A DNA stretch of 64,000 bases from Antitrichia curtipendula (GCA_951230915.1 OX579634.1:1054001-1118000), one strand, 5' to 3'; shown: positions 35,973-49,369, counted from the stretch's first letter. Notes: generated from the sequence alone by a model not told the origin. Numbers and translations: made by a program.

Positions 35973-36534
35973 CTCCCTCTGTTCCAAAAATAAATCCGGA
36001 GTTTCCAAATATACTTGTCCCAAATTAAATTTAAAATTGGCAAGAACTGAAGCTAGTTTGAACACCTTGAAGCAAAAGAATCTACAGATACCATGCTCCA
36101 TAGACTATGTAGCAATTCGATCCCTACAAAGGGAATCAAAACACAAACTCTAATCAACCCAAGGTGAAGAGCTCAACCCAAAACTATACAAACACTGCTA
36201 CTAACAAATCTCTTGTTGAGAATTTTCTGGACTTGAATCACAAGACATTGTCAAAATTGAATACAGAGGTAGTCAATGGACATCACTACACCAATGATGC
36301 TTGGTGAATGACCAAAATTATTACCACTAGAGCAATTCCAAAAAGGGCAAGAATTTGTCAATTTTGTCACTTGTTTTCAACATGTGCCGCTTCACTGTTG
36401 ACTTCCATTCTTTCACGTCTAGTAGAGTTTGGTAGAAGCTATAGTAACTATGCAATCCTTTGAAAATAGGAGCTACTCATGCACTAGTCTATCCATTTCT
36501 AGGAAATCCTAGATTTATTTTGGGACGGAGGGAA
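35973..36534. mobile_element. Stowaway-type MITE, 562 bp
   Basis: Left end CTCCCTCTGTTCCAAAAATA and right end TATTTTGGGACGGAGGGAA between TA dinucleotides (35971-35972, 36535-36536). These are the classical Stowaway termini of plants (Tc1/mariner-related). Confidence 0.85.
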
Positions 36535-36689
36535 TAACATTTATTTCAGCATGTACTAATTTAAATGTAGTTAAATAAGGTGACTTAGATAAATTAAGGT
36601 CACTAGAGGGGATGGAGTGAGCAAGTGCTTGCATCAATAGAGGGAGTCACAATAGGAGGTCAAGAGTTCAACAAACTCTTTGAATTTTT

Positions 36690-36935
36690 GTAATATGGCC
36701 ATATTCTTTAAATTGAGACAAAATGGACATTGTTATTTGAGACCTATATTTCAACAAATCAAAAATTTAACTTTCAAAAAATCAAAGGTTTGTGAATGTA
36801 TTAACCAAATTTTCTCAATATCAAACACTTATTATCATATAAATGTAAAGTCAAAAATAATATGGCACTACGAATTGTCTCATTTTAATAAACATGGCAT
36901 TTTGAGTAGAGAAGAAAAATCTATGAGTTTGTTGA
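36690..36935 (+). repeat. Dispersed repeat Y, plus copy
   Basis: See 29107-29395. The short ORF across it is a chance reading. Confidence 0.6.
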
Positions 36936-37601
36936 GCCCCTCATGTGTTGCCACACAAAAGCTCAGCAAACTTGTCAAATTGAAGCTCCTATTGCAACTT
37001 CCCCTAAACAGTATTGATTGTTATTTTACTTAGTCATTAGATAATTTGTCATGTAATATGGAGATTTAGAAAGTGATTTGCAAAACTTTTTAACTGCAAA
37101 TTAGCAATGTATTGATGTACAAATTAGCAACTCAATTAAATTAGTTCATTCAATGAAATTGAATTGAATTCTTGAAAAACATGTGAACAAGGATTTTTGA
37201 AATTTTCAAATATACATAATATTTTCAAAGTTTTTGTTAAACCTATAAATGAAGAATAATCTTATGACTAACAAATCCAATCTTATGAATCTTAAAATAG
37301 AATTATGAAAATTCAAAACCAAAATATTTAATGATCACCAAACAAGAAATAGAGGAAATTTGATTATATTGTAGTAAATTCAATCTTTAGAATTTTTCCT
37401 CAATCCTTCTTTTAATCCCTATTCCCAATTCTTTCTTGGTAGTAGTTGTTGTCATCACTTTCATGTCTTAATTGTATATTTCAATTCAAAATTATTTTGA
37501 CAATTTCATACATGGATTTTTTATTATTACCAATCGTAGTCTATTGTGATGTTTTATTGATACAAGATATTCTTTTGAGGATAGAAATTCATTGAATGTA
37601 T
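36936..37601. other. AT-rich spacer
   Basis: Nothing recognised. Confidence 0.35.
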
Positions 37602-38398
37602 ATAACATTGTTAACTAAGCTTGGATGGGTTCCTTTTGCTTCTCCAGAAAGGGAGAACCCCTCAACGTTTCTAAAACTAACACGCCATTGTTGCACAAAT
37701 CAACATGAGGGGAAGGGATGGGCCTACATTGACAACCTAACAAGAAAGTGCTTTTGCCTAGTCAATTAGAGGCTTCATATTACACTCTTCATCCCCAAAT
37801 GATCTTCTTGTTGGCCTCAATCTTTTGTTCCAAAATGATATATTTGTTGTACTTTGTAACTTTGAAAATTGGTCAAATTTGGCTTTTGATTGCTATTTGG
37901 GACTACCAAAACAATTCCAGGCAATAGTTCTCCTTCTATCCATCTAATTATTAATTGAAAAACAAATGAAAAGACTGAAAGAGTCAATCAACATTGTTCG
38001 TTCATATTTTTTGCATATTTATGAGTGTTGCCCAATTGAAGAAGATGAAGATTTTGAAGGTGGTTTGAAGGTTCACACATGTATGGTCTTAGGCCCACAC
38101 TAACTACCCATAGAATGACACCTCACAATCAACAATTAAGTGTCCATTGGTGCTTCTTGAAAATGCCTATAAAATCCCATTTTTCAATACTCTAATTGTA
38201 CTTTGAAAAGGGCTCAAGTAGTGCACTAAACTCTATTTACAAAGCAAGGTAAAAAAAATATCATTTTCAAGCTTAATCCGGGACATTATGAAGATCATTT
38301 TGGGACGGAGGGGAATATAACTTAGTTCCTGACAGATATCTAGGAGAGACTTATACCTCCACTTAGGAGGTGGAGATTGAACTGGTTAACAATGTTAT
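37602..38398. mobile_element. TIR element with ATAACATTGTTAAC ends, hosting a Stowaway
   Basis: Left end ATAACATTGTTAACTAAGC and right end ACTGGTTAACAATGTTAT, with TAT next to each end (3-bp duplication). The Stowaway at 37783-38315 occupies most of it, leaving about 260 bp of host element, close to the 251-bp relative at 62191-62441. Confidence 0.65.
37783..38315. mobile_element. Stowaway-type MITE, 533 bp, nested
   Basis: Right end TTTTGGGACGGAGGGGAA is classical; the left end CACTCTTCATCCCCAAATGA is decayed but matches the inverted right end through AAATGATCTTC. TA on both sides. Confidence 0.7.
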
Positions 38399-41300
38399 GT
38401 ATTCACTTGATGTCTACTCCACTTTACAACATTTTAACAAACTAAGAAAATTATAGTTTAATTGTGGAAAGAAAATACTTATAGCTTGAAAGGAATAAAG
38501 GGATTGGTTCTTTCATGTTGACAAAATCATAATAATATAAATCCAACTTTGGTAAACAATCTATTATATTCTTAATTATTTATTTGTTTAATATTGTGTC
38601 TTATTTATGAAGTTATTTACGTGACACAAATGGATACATGTTCTTTTATATGCATAGAACTTCTAACACTTGAAGGATTGTACTATTTTGGGGCCCTAAA
38701 ACACTTCATAATACTAGTTCGTGTTTTTATATTATCGAGTTATGAGCAAGGCTAAAATCTTCACATTTTTGCTTATATAAACATTTATAAGCATTCGTGG
38801 TTTAGAGCAAGGCTAAAATATTTATATATTTGAATTGTTTAATGAATTCAATTATAGGATCACATAGTCAACATTCTCTATAAATCTTAGATTTAAAATC
38901 CTATTAGTTGCACAATTATGGTATTTGAACTTCAAAAAGTAGTTTTCTCAAGCTAAATGCAATAAGTTATGTCTTGCAAAAATCTTAATGAAAAATTTGT
39001 ATCCTATAACTTGTGCATTTTCATCAAAGTACTAGAAAATAGGTTGAGAAAACCTAGAAAAAGAAGTGACCAAAAAAAGTTTCTTATTCATTTAAAAAAA
39101 ATTATGAAGTAGAAGGTGGTAAAACATGAAAAAATCCCAAATGGCTAATAATTTCGACAGAAAATTGGGAATTGTTAATCCTAACAATGCCAAATGTTCC
39201 TGCAAGCAATAGATATCATTTGCTTTAGTTTTTGCTTGAATTTTTTCAAAATCGAGTTCAAAAAATCGTTTTGTTTTTTGCCTTCATTGGATATTCCTTA
39301 TAACTTCTATCTCATTGGTCAAAATAGTTTAATTATGTATATCAAAATAGGTTCAAAGGTTTATTAAATAGATATCAATTTGTTCAATCAAATAGCATTT
39401 ATAATATTATTTTAATGTACTTTCCTTGCTTCCTTTGACATTAAATTTTTTTTTAAATCTATAAATTATAAATTTTGCATTGAAATGACTTGAAACAAAT
39501 CTTCACGTATAGAAACATGATGATTAGGAGCTATTCTAAAATTTTCATGTAATGATTCCAAAATTTAGGGTCAAAAGAGTTTGCTCAAATTTTCAAAAGA
39601 ACACATATTGTGCTTCCTTAGTCCATTAAAGGATTAGGGTAAGATTTTTTGACAACTTGGAGTCATAACAGCATGCAACAAAATATTTCTACAAATGTAA
39701 AAGAAAAAGCATGTCCAATGCAAAAAAGACACTTGAGGAGGACTCCTTGTTGGAGCAGTTCCCCTTCTAACACTTCAAATATTATATGATTGCACTTTAT
39801 GCATTTTAAGTTTCAAAAAACAAACATTCTCATACTAGTCTATTCCTCTTTTCTTCTATCAAACTCAAAGATTTTTTTCTTATTTTAAAAAAAAAATTTG
39901 ACATTTCATATCCATAAAATAATTCAACACTTTCATGATTAAATACTTCCAAATATACTTGTATCTTGTTGCTAAGTAGCATTATATATATTACTCGTAT
40001 TGGGTTCTCCATCTATATATTTAACTTCTTTATAATATATTCCTACATACTCAACTATCCACTTTATTTGGGTAGAATTTTAAAACTTTAAAAAGAAAAT
40101 TCAGAAGTAATCTTACTATTTTTAGGACATCCTTAATGAAACTTGAAGAAAAACCCTACTATTCGAGGGGGTTTGGACCCAATAAGTGCCCTCCAATTTT
40201 GGTATCACTAAAAAAGTATTTTCATGTTCAAGGCAAACTTTTGGAGTCACAAAAGGCATGTGAAGTAGTGGTATCATGTATGAAGGTGTCAGGTAATGTA
40301 GGCAAGGACAAGACATAGGAAGCAACGTAAAAAATGTTAATTAAAGGGTGAAATGTACAATGCATATACTACGCATATACTACAAGCTAACAATCCTTGC
40401 AAGTTTGAGATATCAACACATTTTTTAATTATGACCGAGTACTTTTGGAATTGTCTCAAGTATGCTTGTGGTTTTGGTGCTAGAAATAAAAAATGTCATA
40501 TTTATATACTCATATTATAATTTCTTGGATTGTAGATGTTTCTAAACCATGCTTGAGCAAGTTTAGGTGTTCCCACAAGATCAACAAGTTGTTTTAAGAA
40601 AACCATATTACTTTAGCTACATAGGTTAACATAAAATCCTCCTTTGGTAACCCACTCCATCATCTTTGATAGTACATCTTTTATAGCATCAACTATGCTT
40701 AATTGATGGATCTAGGACCAATCTAAAATTGTTAGTCATGAACGGAAAGAATTCAACTAATTATGACTTTCAAAACCTCAATTTAAGACAATAAAACCAT
40801 CAAAATGTTCATGAAAATTAGTTTATAAATTTATAAATAGTTCCAAAAATGATCTTTACAAGATATTGGAGGCAAAATAGGATTATAAGAAGTAGTATTT
40901 GGGGCTCTACGAGAGAGTATTAACCTCAAAGTTTAGATTGGTGATTAATGTGGATGTTTAGATTGACTGTACTTTGGAAGTTGAAATTGTTGATGGAGTC
41001 ATAGAATTATTTGGAGTCATCAGAATTTCAAATATGTACATTTTAAAACGTGAAGGGATTGAAATGTATGTATTTTAGCAATTGAAATTCTCATGAGATT
41101 CTACTTGGAGGCGACATAGATTAATTTATTTAGTTTACTTATTATAAGTCATGCACATAGACATGTGTTAGAAAGACATGGCAATGAAAAATTACTTATT
41201 TGCTCCAAACAAGTCCCTTCTTTTTGGTCAAAGCATGTTGTCTAATATTTGAGCATTATTACATCCAGCTTGCTAGAGGCTATAGAAATCTTTCCTAATA

Positions 41301-42690
41301 GTATATTCAATAATTTAAGAGCCTCCTTCATGTTCCTAAACTTTGAAATGTCTCAATCTATCCTTCATCAATCAATACTCCAAATCAATGAAATTCCATT
41401 CCCATGCTTTAATTGATAGTACTATCAGTGGATAGGAATAGGAATAGGAAAAATATTATGTCCTACACGAGCGAAGTACATATTTAAATGAAAATCAAGG
41501 TATCCAATTCAAGCTCCTTAAGGGGCACTTTTTGAGTTGAAATTGGCTCTAGTGATCGTTACTTTTCAAGGTGTTTTTCCAAGACATTTGGAGTAACATC
41601 TAACTTATGTGGTTCCTTGCCCCAATGCACTCCTCCATTTTCAAGCTCCAAAATGTATTTTTGATAATGTTAAAATGATAATATTGATTGAAGAGAATCT
41701 TGTTTTTGTGGAGCATTGTAAAACACTTGCACTGATAGCATCAAGGATTTATGCAATTAGATACCACTATTGGAGGCTCTCTACATCTTGTCAATATACC
41801 AGCTTGTGGGAAAAAAGTAGTACACTCCAAATTATAGATAGTTGATTATCAAGGCCATTTAGGTTAGAACTTCATTCCCCACCTTGAAAATACGGATATT
41901 GTTCAACTTCCCCAGTTCCAAACCCTAAACCCTTGGTAGAAGATTACTTCGTGGTCCAAAGGACATTTCGGGATTAAAAGAAGTTGAATGTCACCGGGCT
42001 TTATTTAAAGAAGGCAACTCATTCCTGACCAGACTCCCATTCTTAATTAGCCCCTCGTTCTAGCAATGTAAATTGTTCTCTTTCCGTGTAGGAAGTAATG
42101 AACAGTGATAAATTATGGCACAGTTCCTAGCATAGTTGTGGCGCATTGTGATTGGCTACAAGGCTCTCAATATTGCAACCAATACTTGGTCAAAAATAAA
42201 AACATCTAAATGATTGGTATGGGTCGAACATAATCTTCAACTAAAACATTCATAATAATTATGTTTCTAGAAGTAAAATTTGAAAAATTATAGAAATTTT
42301 TTTATTTCTATTTCTAAACATGAAAAAAAATTCCATTGCAAAAGCCCGCCCTGTAGATATGTGGTGCCTAGATGACAATCCAATGAGGTGTAAAGCTATT
42401 GGAAGAATTTTTTCATCCCCATTTTCCTTGTTGACCTTTCATGTTGGGCTATAAAGAGTATCCAATTGAGTTTGTACTCTTGTCAGTGTTTTTCTTCACA
42501 TAAATGGGAAATTAGTGAAAAAAATATATCACAAAATATGCTATTTTAATATATTTTGGGAAGTTGTTGCTCCTTGATCTAAATCTGATATTTCTTTCAA
42601 AAAAATGATGTTTTTTGAATTTGAGCCCAACTAGCAAAACAAAGGTCATCTACTCTAATTTCTACTCCAATTTGAATTCTAAAAAATATC
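38399..42690. other. Long AT-rich stretch without recognised genes
   Basis: Probably old transposon sequence: 39200-39660 resembles the interior of the TTAA elements (phrases such as TAACTTCTATCTCATTGGTCAAA). ORFs of 60-78 codons (for example 41609-41845) have no recognised domain. Confidence 0.35.
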
Positions 42691-42699
42691 CTAGTATTG

Positions 42700-43075
42700 A
42701 ATATTGTACTGCAGTTTGAACTTTGGATGTCTTTTTCAACGTCTACTAAATTCTAATTATAGAACGACATGGAAATTGAGTTTACACTATGATGTTTTTT
42801 CATTGTGATATACACAAATGGTGAAATTTTCAGATTTTTTGAAACAATCTTCTATTTGATGTGATTTTTCTTCACTTTTTCTTCAAAAATTCTCAAAAAA
42901 AATCAATTTTCCACGAAAAAATCTAATATTTTCGTGAAGTAAAGAAGACGTGTAATTCATCTCTGGAAAAATAAAATTTTAAAATTTCCGTACACATATA
43001 GTTGCAAAAAATGGCAGCAAAACTGAGTGATGGGCAGTGAGGCTTGACATCATTGGTCTTCGAACTTCTAAGATC
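42700..43075 (+). repeat. Dispersed repeat Z, copy 1
   Basis: Matches 54920-55265 and, inverted, 60005-60330: GACATGGAAATTGAG, GGTGAAATTTTCAGATTTTT, TTTTTCTTCACTTT and ATATAGTTGCAAAA recur. Confidence 0.65.
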
Positions 43076-44344
43076 TCCTCGTAAGTTAATCTATTCCTGC
43101 GCATGATTTTCAGTGGATTTCATGGCAGTTCGTGGCCTTTACTTTTTACGTTATTTTATTCCCACTCGTGAGGGCTTTACAATTGTTTACAGTATTGCCG
43201 CACCTCCACACAACTGAACTGAGGTTCTCACTATGAAAATTACTGTAGTTTATTCGACTTATCATATTCCCTGGACTCCAGTCAGTCACACACACTCACA
43301 ACCAACGAGCAGTAACTTATTAAGTTAGTTTTTTTCTTACGACTGTCTGCGCCATGAAATCCATGATACCGGTAATGCACTGCAATACAATGATTAACCT
43401 CGCCTTGAATCTTAAAAAAAAATATTTGAAAAAGTTGATTAACTTAAACGAATGATTGTGCAATCACACGCAGCGGCACTCAAAAGCCCAAAGCGTGAAT
43501 GAATCAAATCTGCCATGGGCTACTCCTGGAGCCTCGCAGGCAGAGTAGCGTAGAGTAGCCGAGACGGTGGACTGGTCCAAATTATGAAGCTTACTATAAA
43601 CGGAACATCAACGTGGTCACAATATTTTGGAGACTTTCCATATTGGGAGACAGGTACCGGATTCTCACTGGCTTCAGTATTCTGTGGATTTGGGGGCACT
43701 ACCGCAATGCAACAGCGAGTGATGCGGAGTTTAACGCACGCTTACGTTAGTTTCAAAAGCTCCGTCACTGGGAGTCCAGCAAGGGAGTGCTTTGGAAACT
43801 TAGATCGATCGATCTGCCGTGGGTGCGGTGCTCACTCAGTCATTGATCTAACTAAGCCCCCCAAATGCCCTTTTGAAGTGTATTTTTCCTAAGATGAACG
43901 AACATGGACTTATAGTTTTGGGGGATTGGAGATGACATGAACAACTACAATTAGTGCTAGCACATTGAAATGCACTTTCAAGAAACTTAATTTCACATCA
44001 AATTCTTTACACAATCCAGCTTGCAATTGTTGTGATGTAATTTTTTTTTACAAAAATAGAGATAACAAATAACTCCAAATTAACACTTGCATGTTTACAT
44101 TTTCAACGTTGAAAATCATGAAAACACCTTATTATTTCCCTTGGGACCATTTTCAAAGCACATGGATATGTATAATTTTTTAGATCTCAAATCAAGTGAA
44201 ATCAGCAAACTTAGTTGCTCAAAGCCGGGAAATGAAGTAAAATTTGCAAGCTTTACTCTTCAGTAATGGTACATATATGCTTTTGAGAACCTCTCAAAAC
44301 TTAAATATTTAACTTTTTAAGTGAAAAAGGAAAGATTCCAATAG
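43076..44344. other. Mixed spacer with one unassigned ORF
   Basis: A plus ORF at 43584-43892 (102 codons) in GC-richer sequence; no domain recognised. The rest is AT-rich. Confidence 0.35.
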
Positions 44345-44465
44345 TTAACCTTCTAAATTGCCCGTAAAAAAGTTAAAACGGTCAAAGGGATTTAATTGCC
44401 CGCACCAAAATGAGCCTGAAATTTCAGATCGACCATATATGGTCAATTGGGCATTTAGGGGTTAA
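44345..44465. mobile_element. Very small TTAA-type MITE, 121 bp
   Basis: Left TTAACCTTCTAAATTGCCC, right GGGCATTTAGGGGTTAA; the two ends are inverted repeats of each other. Confidence 0.65.
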
Positions 44466-44733
44466 AGCGCCTTTTGGAAAACTCATTGCATTTTGAAGGA
44501 AACTAAAGTCCTTAAAAAAAAATTTAGTAAATTTGCGGAGGACAAAAAATGGAGTCAGCATCTAACCCAAGTCATTTCATATTTTTGGGCCTTTATAGAA
44601 TTAGTTACAAATTTTTGAAGTTGAGATGGAGCAGTCACTTAAAAACATCCCCCTCCTTGAAATGTACACTATTGGTCCATTGAAGAAAAAAAATGCACCT
44701 TTGTGTTAGAAGCCGCTTTTAGAACACCCTACT
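44466..44733. repeat. Relic of a TA-flanked MITE
   Basis: Inverted relative of 23405-23691. The right end CTTTTAGAACACCCTACTC is intact; the left TIR is lost where it abuts the TTAA element. Directly after it, AGAAAATTACACCTAAAATC at about 44736 looks like the left end of a TAACTACACC MITE. Confidence 0.55.
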
Positions 44734-44789
44734 CTAAGAAAATTACACCTAAAATCGTGTGAGTAGTAAGCTATGAAGGTGGCCAATTA

Positions 44790-45974
44790 GGATGCGAGAA
44801 AAAATTTGATGAAGAAGTTTTGCTCGTTGAAAAATGCAAGTCATTGTATAAATTTGGGAAGCACAAGGAGTTCTTTGAGAGTTTTCAATGGAGAAGGTTG
44901 TAGGAATAGTTGGAACTTAGATGAATCCAAACATTCAGCCCAAAGAAAAGGTGAAACTAAAGGAATTTTATCCAAAATTGTCCCATTACAAAGTCACCAC
45001 GCCCACGATATCATAAATGGACCCATAATCTACAGCTTGAAGTCACCTTTGGTGAAAAATAATTAAATTTTTTGAAACTAAATGGTTTTGGAAATTACCA
45101 AGCCACTTTGCCAAATCCAAGGGAAATTAAACATAAAAACAATCAAAGTGTTGGAAAAGATACTTGTACAACTTGGTTCTAGGACATATCTTCCAAGATA
45201 GTTAGAGTATTTATATCAATTATAGTAGAGACACTATGAAAAGTAATAAGTTCATTGAAAGCCATGATTATCACTTTCCTATAATGCAATGAAGAAAATT
45301 GTTAAACTTTCCAAGATAATTTGAAAGGTTGCCAAAAGTTTTTTAAATATATTTAATAATTATAAATTATTTATTTAATTAAAAAATAAAATGCCAAACG
45401 GTTTTTTCAATTTTAAATAATTATTTGGCAAAATTTTGCCAAAAGGGACCTCAAGCTACGATATTGGTTATCCCAAATGGTCACCAATTCACACATTGTT
45501 GTTAAGCTTCTATTAATTTTGTGGGTATATGGAGAATTATTCCATTTGGGTGGCCATTTTGTGCACCTTATTGACCCATAGGTTATCTATCCCAAATAGA
45601 TTGATTTTTACTTCCTTTTCATCTATCCCAATCACTTTTTCCAAAAATGAAAGGTTAAGAAAATTGAATCAACATGTGTCTAGTTTCAAAGGTAATAAGA
45701 ATTTGCAACAATTAATTATATTGCCTTTGATTCAAAGAAATAACAAGAAAATACAAAAAAATGGATATTTTGTATGATCTCAACTATTTTTTGCAAGGGC
45801 ATACTATTCAATATATATTATTCCAATTCAATAGGGTAATTGACTACCCAAGAAATAATACATGTCAATGGACATGGGTACTATCTATTGGTTACAAGTC
45901 CATGTCACATAGTCTACCTAGTCCAAAAGGATGCACCAAGGATAACACCAATTACCTAAGCCTCCATGGCCGAG
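44790..45974. other. AT-rich spacer
   Basis: Several 80-codon ORFs without recognised domains. Confidence 0.3.
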
Positions 45975-46395
45975 ATAGTATGGTAGAGGCGCCCACTATC
46001 AACCACGACCCATAGCCAAACTATAGGGTGCACTATTTCCAACCAAGGCTAGAACACATTCCCTACCAAAGCTTAGAATGTTGTTTTTTTCAAGGTTGGG
46101 ACTAATAAGGTAATGACATATATCCCAAAGTAGTGAGCAAGAAAGTAGAAAGTAATGAATAGGAAGTAGTTCTTGAATGATTGGAATTGGAAGAGTCTAG
46201 ACATTAGCTATGGGACATGAGTACTTTTGGGCTTCCAAAATTCACAATAAATTCAACTTTGGGAATAAAATTATGAAAAATTTGTAATCCACATATTTCC
46301 TATCTTCCTAAATGGAATTTTTTTGTTGCGCTTTTGACTGCTCATGATCTGCTACAAAATCCCCTAAGTGTTCGGGTACAAGTGCTTTACCTTAC
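45975..46395. repeat. Dispersed element X, copy 3 (right end decayed)
   Basis: Left end TATGGTAGAGGCGCCC matches the TIR of 14265-14690; internal AGTAGTGAGCAAGAAAGTAG is shared. Confidence 0.6.
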
Positions 46396-46757
46396 AACTA
46401 TTCCCAACACTCTTCCTTCACATTGGTCATACGACTAGAGTTAATCTTCTTCTCTTCAACATAAGGTGGAAGCACCAAAAAACGTGAAAATAAGGAATTC
46501 AGTATACTTGGAGGCACCATTTCAAAAAATTAAAATTTTTGTGGTGTTAGTGAGAGAAAATAATGAATTTTCAAAAAAAAATTAGATTTTTTAGACTTGG
46601 CATGTATTTTCTATGAGTTTTCAAAGTTGCAGTCCCCTAGACCACTGGAACCGTCCTGTAGGTGGACCTAAATCTGAATTCTGACAAATGCAGCACTTAT
46701 CCAATCACAGTGAAGAGAGGAGAAAACTTTATGACGCATGTCAAAGACCATTCAATG

Positions 46758-46870
46758 GAAATTTAGGGACGGGTTTTTGTTTTTTGTTTTTTGACACAAA
46801 TGAAACTAAGTTTCATTGAGGGGGGAAATTACAAACCACCAGCCACTTGTGGCCGGAAATCTAGGGACGG
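46758..46870 (-). mobile_element. Truncated poly-A retroposon, 83-bp insert
   Basis: The insert 46773-46855 reads on the minus strand and ends TTTCATTTGTGTCAAAAAAC. It is flanked by GAAATTTAGGGACGG (46758-46772) and GAAATCTAGGGACGG (46856-46870), one mismatch apart. Confidence 0.75.
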
Positions 46871-47350
46871 TTTCATATCCATCTAGGAACAAAGATTAGG
46901 TACAGGCATACTATTGGATGTTTCAATATTAGACTGGAGTGGCGACGCTCTAACGTTTGAGGTGCATATTGCAGCGATGTTGTTGTTGGATTGGCCACAC
47001 TGCTAATTTTCATAATACCCATTCAATTATTCACCCATGCTAAATAACATTTTGGTGGGGTGCCCCTAGTCTCCCAATAAGTGTAGCCTCCAAGTCTGCC
47101 ATGAAATGGTAGCGCCAGAATGTTGAGTGCCCATGATCATAACCTGTGGGGGTCCACGTCAGCATCAGCTGAAATGGAGGAACCTAAATCATAATTTTTG
47201 GCTGCCTGAAGTTAACATGGACGGGGTTAAAAATACTCCGGCTCCAGTTTTGTTGTCCTTTTTTAGCAGTGAAATTTTCTTTTTCATTTATGGAAAAATA
47301 TTTTTTTTAAAACATGATTTGCATGCCAATGAGTGGTGCCAATGTACTCC
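46871..47350. other. Spacer
   Basis: No gene or repeat recognised. Confidence 0.35.
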
Positions 47351-47948
47351 TTAACCCCTAAAGGACCGAGGGGGGTATTCAGGGAGACATTGTCAAAAAC
47401 TGTGGTTTTTTAGTTTGTTAATCAAAACTGAAAATTGAAACTTTTTTTTGAAACTTCAACCGTACAAAACTAGAGTAAAGTATTTTACCAAAGTGTGGAA
47501 AAAATTTCAGCCCATTTGACCGCGTGGATTGAAAGATTATAACGTTTGAAGTTAGAAGAAAATGTTTTTTTTTTAAACCGCCCCAAGATAGCTAACAAAG
47601 TTTGACTACGCTTAGAATGTGATTTGAGTATTTAAATTTGTTTTTTTCTGGACAATTGTATGCCATATTTTATTAGTTACATACATGCCAAATTTCAAAA
47701 GTTGATGAGCTTTTCTGCAAAAGATTCTCCAAAGATTCCCAAATTGCCCGAGCTGCCCCAAAAGTTCAAGGCAGCATAACTTTTGATCCGGGCACCCGAT
47801 TGGAAAAAAAATTATTTTTTCACGAAGGAGGCACATATATGTACATTGTGTCCAAATTTCATGAACATCTGACCAAAAATGACTTCATAGGAACCTACCC
47901 GAGATTTCTTGCGTACGTTGAACGGACACTTGGTCCTTTAGGGGTTAA
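47351..47948. mobile_element. TTAA-type element, 598 bp
   Basis: Left TTAACCCCTAAAGGACCGAG, right TTGGTCCTTTAGGGGTTAA: 17 bases of matching inverted ends including TTAA, the best-preserved pair in the window. A second copy starts at 63804, and a solo right end is at 48408-48452. Confidence 0.85.
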
Positions 47949-48020
47949 TTTTAAGGTAACTTAAGTTAGAAATAGTAAAATTCATCCTTCTTCCTCCTGC
48001 ACCAGAATCCTTATGAGCGG

Positions 48021-48156
48021 AAACAGGGGCAGTAAATAAAAGTTATTACTGCCCCTGTTTTGTTTTTTATTTTTTTAAACAAATGAAACAGAATTACTGC
48101 CCCTGTTTTATTATTTTTTTTTTAAACAAATGAAACGGAATTACTGCCCCTGTTTT
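48021..48156 (-). repeat. Repeated retroposon-tail insertions at one target
   Basis: Three direct copies of ATTACTGCCCCTGTTTT (48045, 48093, 48140) separate two pieces of about 30 bp that on the minus strand read TTTCATTTGTTTAAAAAAAT. An inverted copy, AAACAGGGGCAGTAA, precedes them at 48021-48035. Confidence 0.65.
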
Positions 48157-48407
48157 CAGATTTATAGAGCCACACCCACTGATGGATTTTGTACACCTAC
48201 AAAAGGACCTTATTTAGTGTACGTTTGTGCTCAACAGTACAATTCAAAAATGGTTGTACAGTAAGTATGAGGAATTTAGATTTTCAACACCAACAATTGG
48301 GACTTGTTGTGGGTGGTACAAGAGGCATACCATACCTTACATAAAATTGAGTTTCATAAGTATTGAATCAAATGACCCCCTAAAGAATGGAGCCCATGAC
48401 TGTGTAG

Positions 48408-48452
48408 TCAAATTTGCGTACGTTGAACAGACACTTGGTCCTTTAGGGGTTA
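48408..48452. repeat. Solo right end of a TTAA-type element
   Basis: GCGTACGTTGAACAGACACT then TTGGTCCTTTAGGGGTTAA, nearly the same as the right end at 47911-47948. Confidence 0.65.
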
Positions 48453-49367
48453 AAAAGCCCCCTTCCCTCCAAAACAACAATAATAACTTTTGAAATGAAA
48501 ATCTTTATACAAGATTGCATATTGTAGTCCGTAGGGAGACTGAAAATTCGCTTTGAGGATCCTATGATAAAAAAATTGTAGTTTTTTGTAAGTTTACTGA
48601 ATGAACTATTGTCGACTGAAAGATGACGTTTAAATGTGTAAAAGTTTTCTATCCCTCACTCCAAAACTCTTCAATTTCGGTTGGTTGGAATGTGAGCGTA
48701 ATTCAAACTGGTTATTTGTTTTATGTGCCAAGGGCTTTGCTATTGTATGAAAGTCTGCTCAGCTGCAATCATCTAACTTCAATTAATCCCACAGCAATTG
48801 GTGGAGGCTTGTTGAGCTTAGATACAAGGGATCTGGAATTCCTGTAACGTAGAATTGAAAGCAGACGCAGGTTAGTTCATTAGACCTGGAAATGAATCAT
48901 CACATGGGCAGATGGGCTCAACGGAAGTTGATTCCATCATCACAGACAAGAACTGCACACAAAATGTAATGGGATTCAGTGAAGTAATTATGTTGAAAAA
49001 TCAATTTTATTCTATTCTGTTGACAAAAATTTGTATTTGTACCATAAAGCTGAATCCAACAACACATGCCACTCACAATTTGGATCATTACTGGACCTCC
49101 TACATGTCCCTGAAGTTACAAGTACATATTCTCTGCGCATGGTGACGTAATTGAACATGACAAAGTTAAGGTCTTAACTCTTGAAAGGCCCTTGGGGTCC
49201 CTCTATATGGCACGTAGTTAAATTTATAACTCTTCAATTTTGGTTTAATATATGAACTGTGATACATTATTATTTGCGTACTATCATGATCATTAAGTTA
49301 TTTTCATATTGAAAAGTATTGACCAAATACCACCAAATTCTGATCAAATACCACCAAATTTGTAGTA
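48453..49367. other. Spacer
   Basis: ORFs of 60-77 codons only; nothing recognised. Confidence 0.3.
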
Positions 49368-49369
49368 TA

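Noticed and set aside
13851..38400. Repeated TGGTTAACAATGTTATG considered as a tRNA primer-binding site of LTR elements
   Set aside because: Two occurrences pair with inverted copies about 250-800 bp away, so it is a terminal inverted repeat; no LTRs were found.
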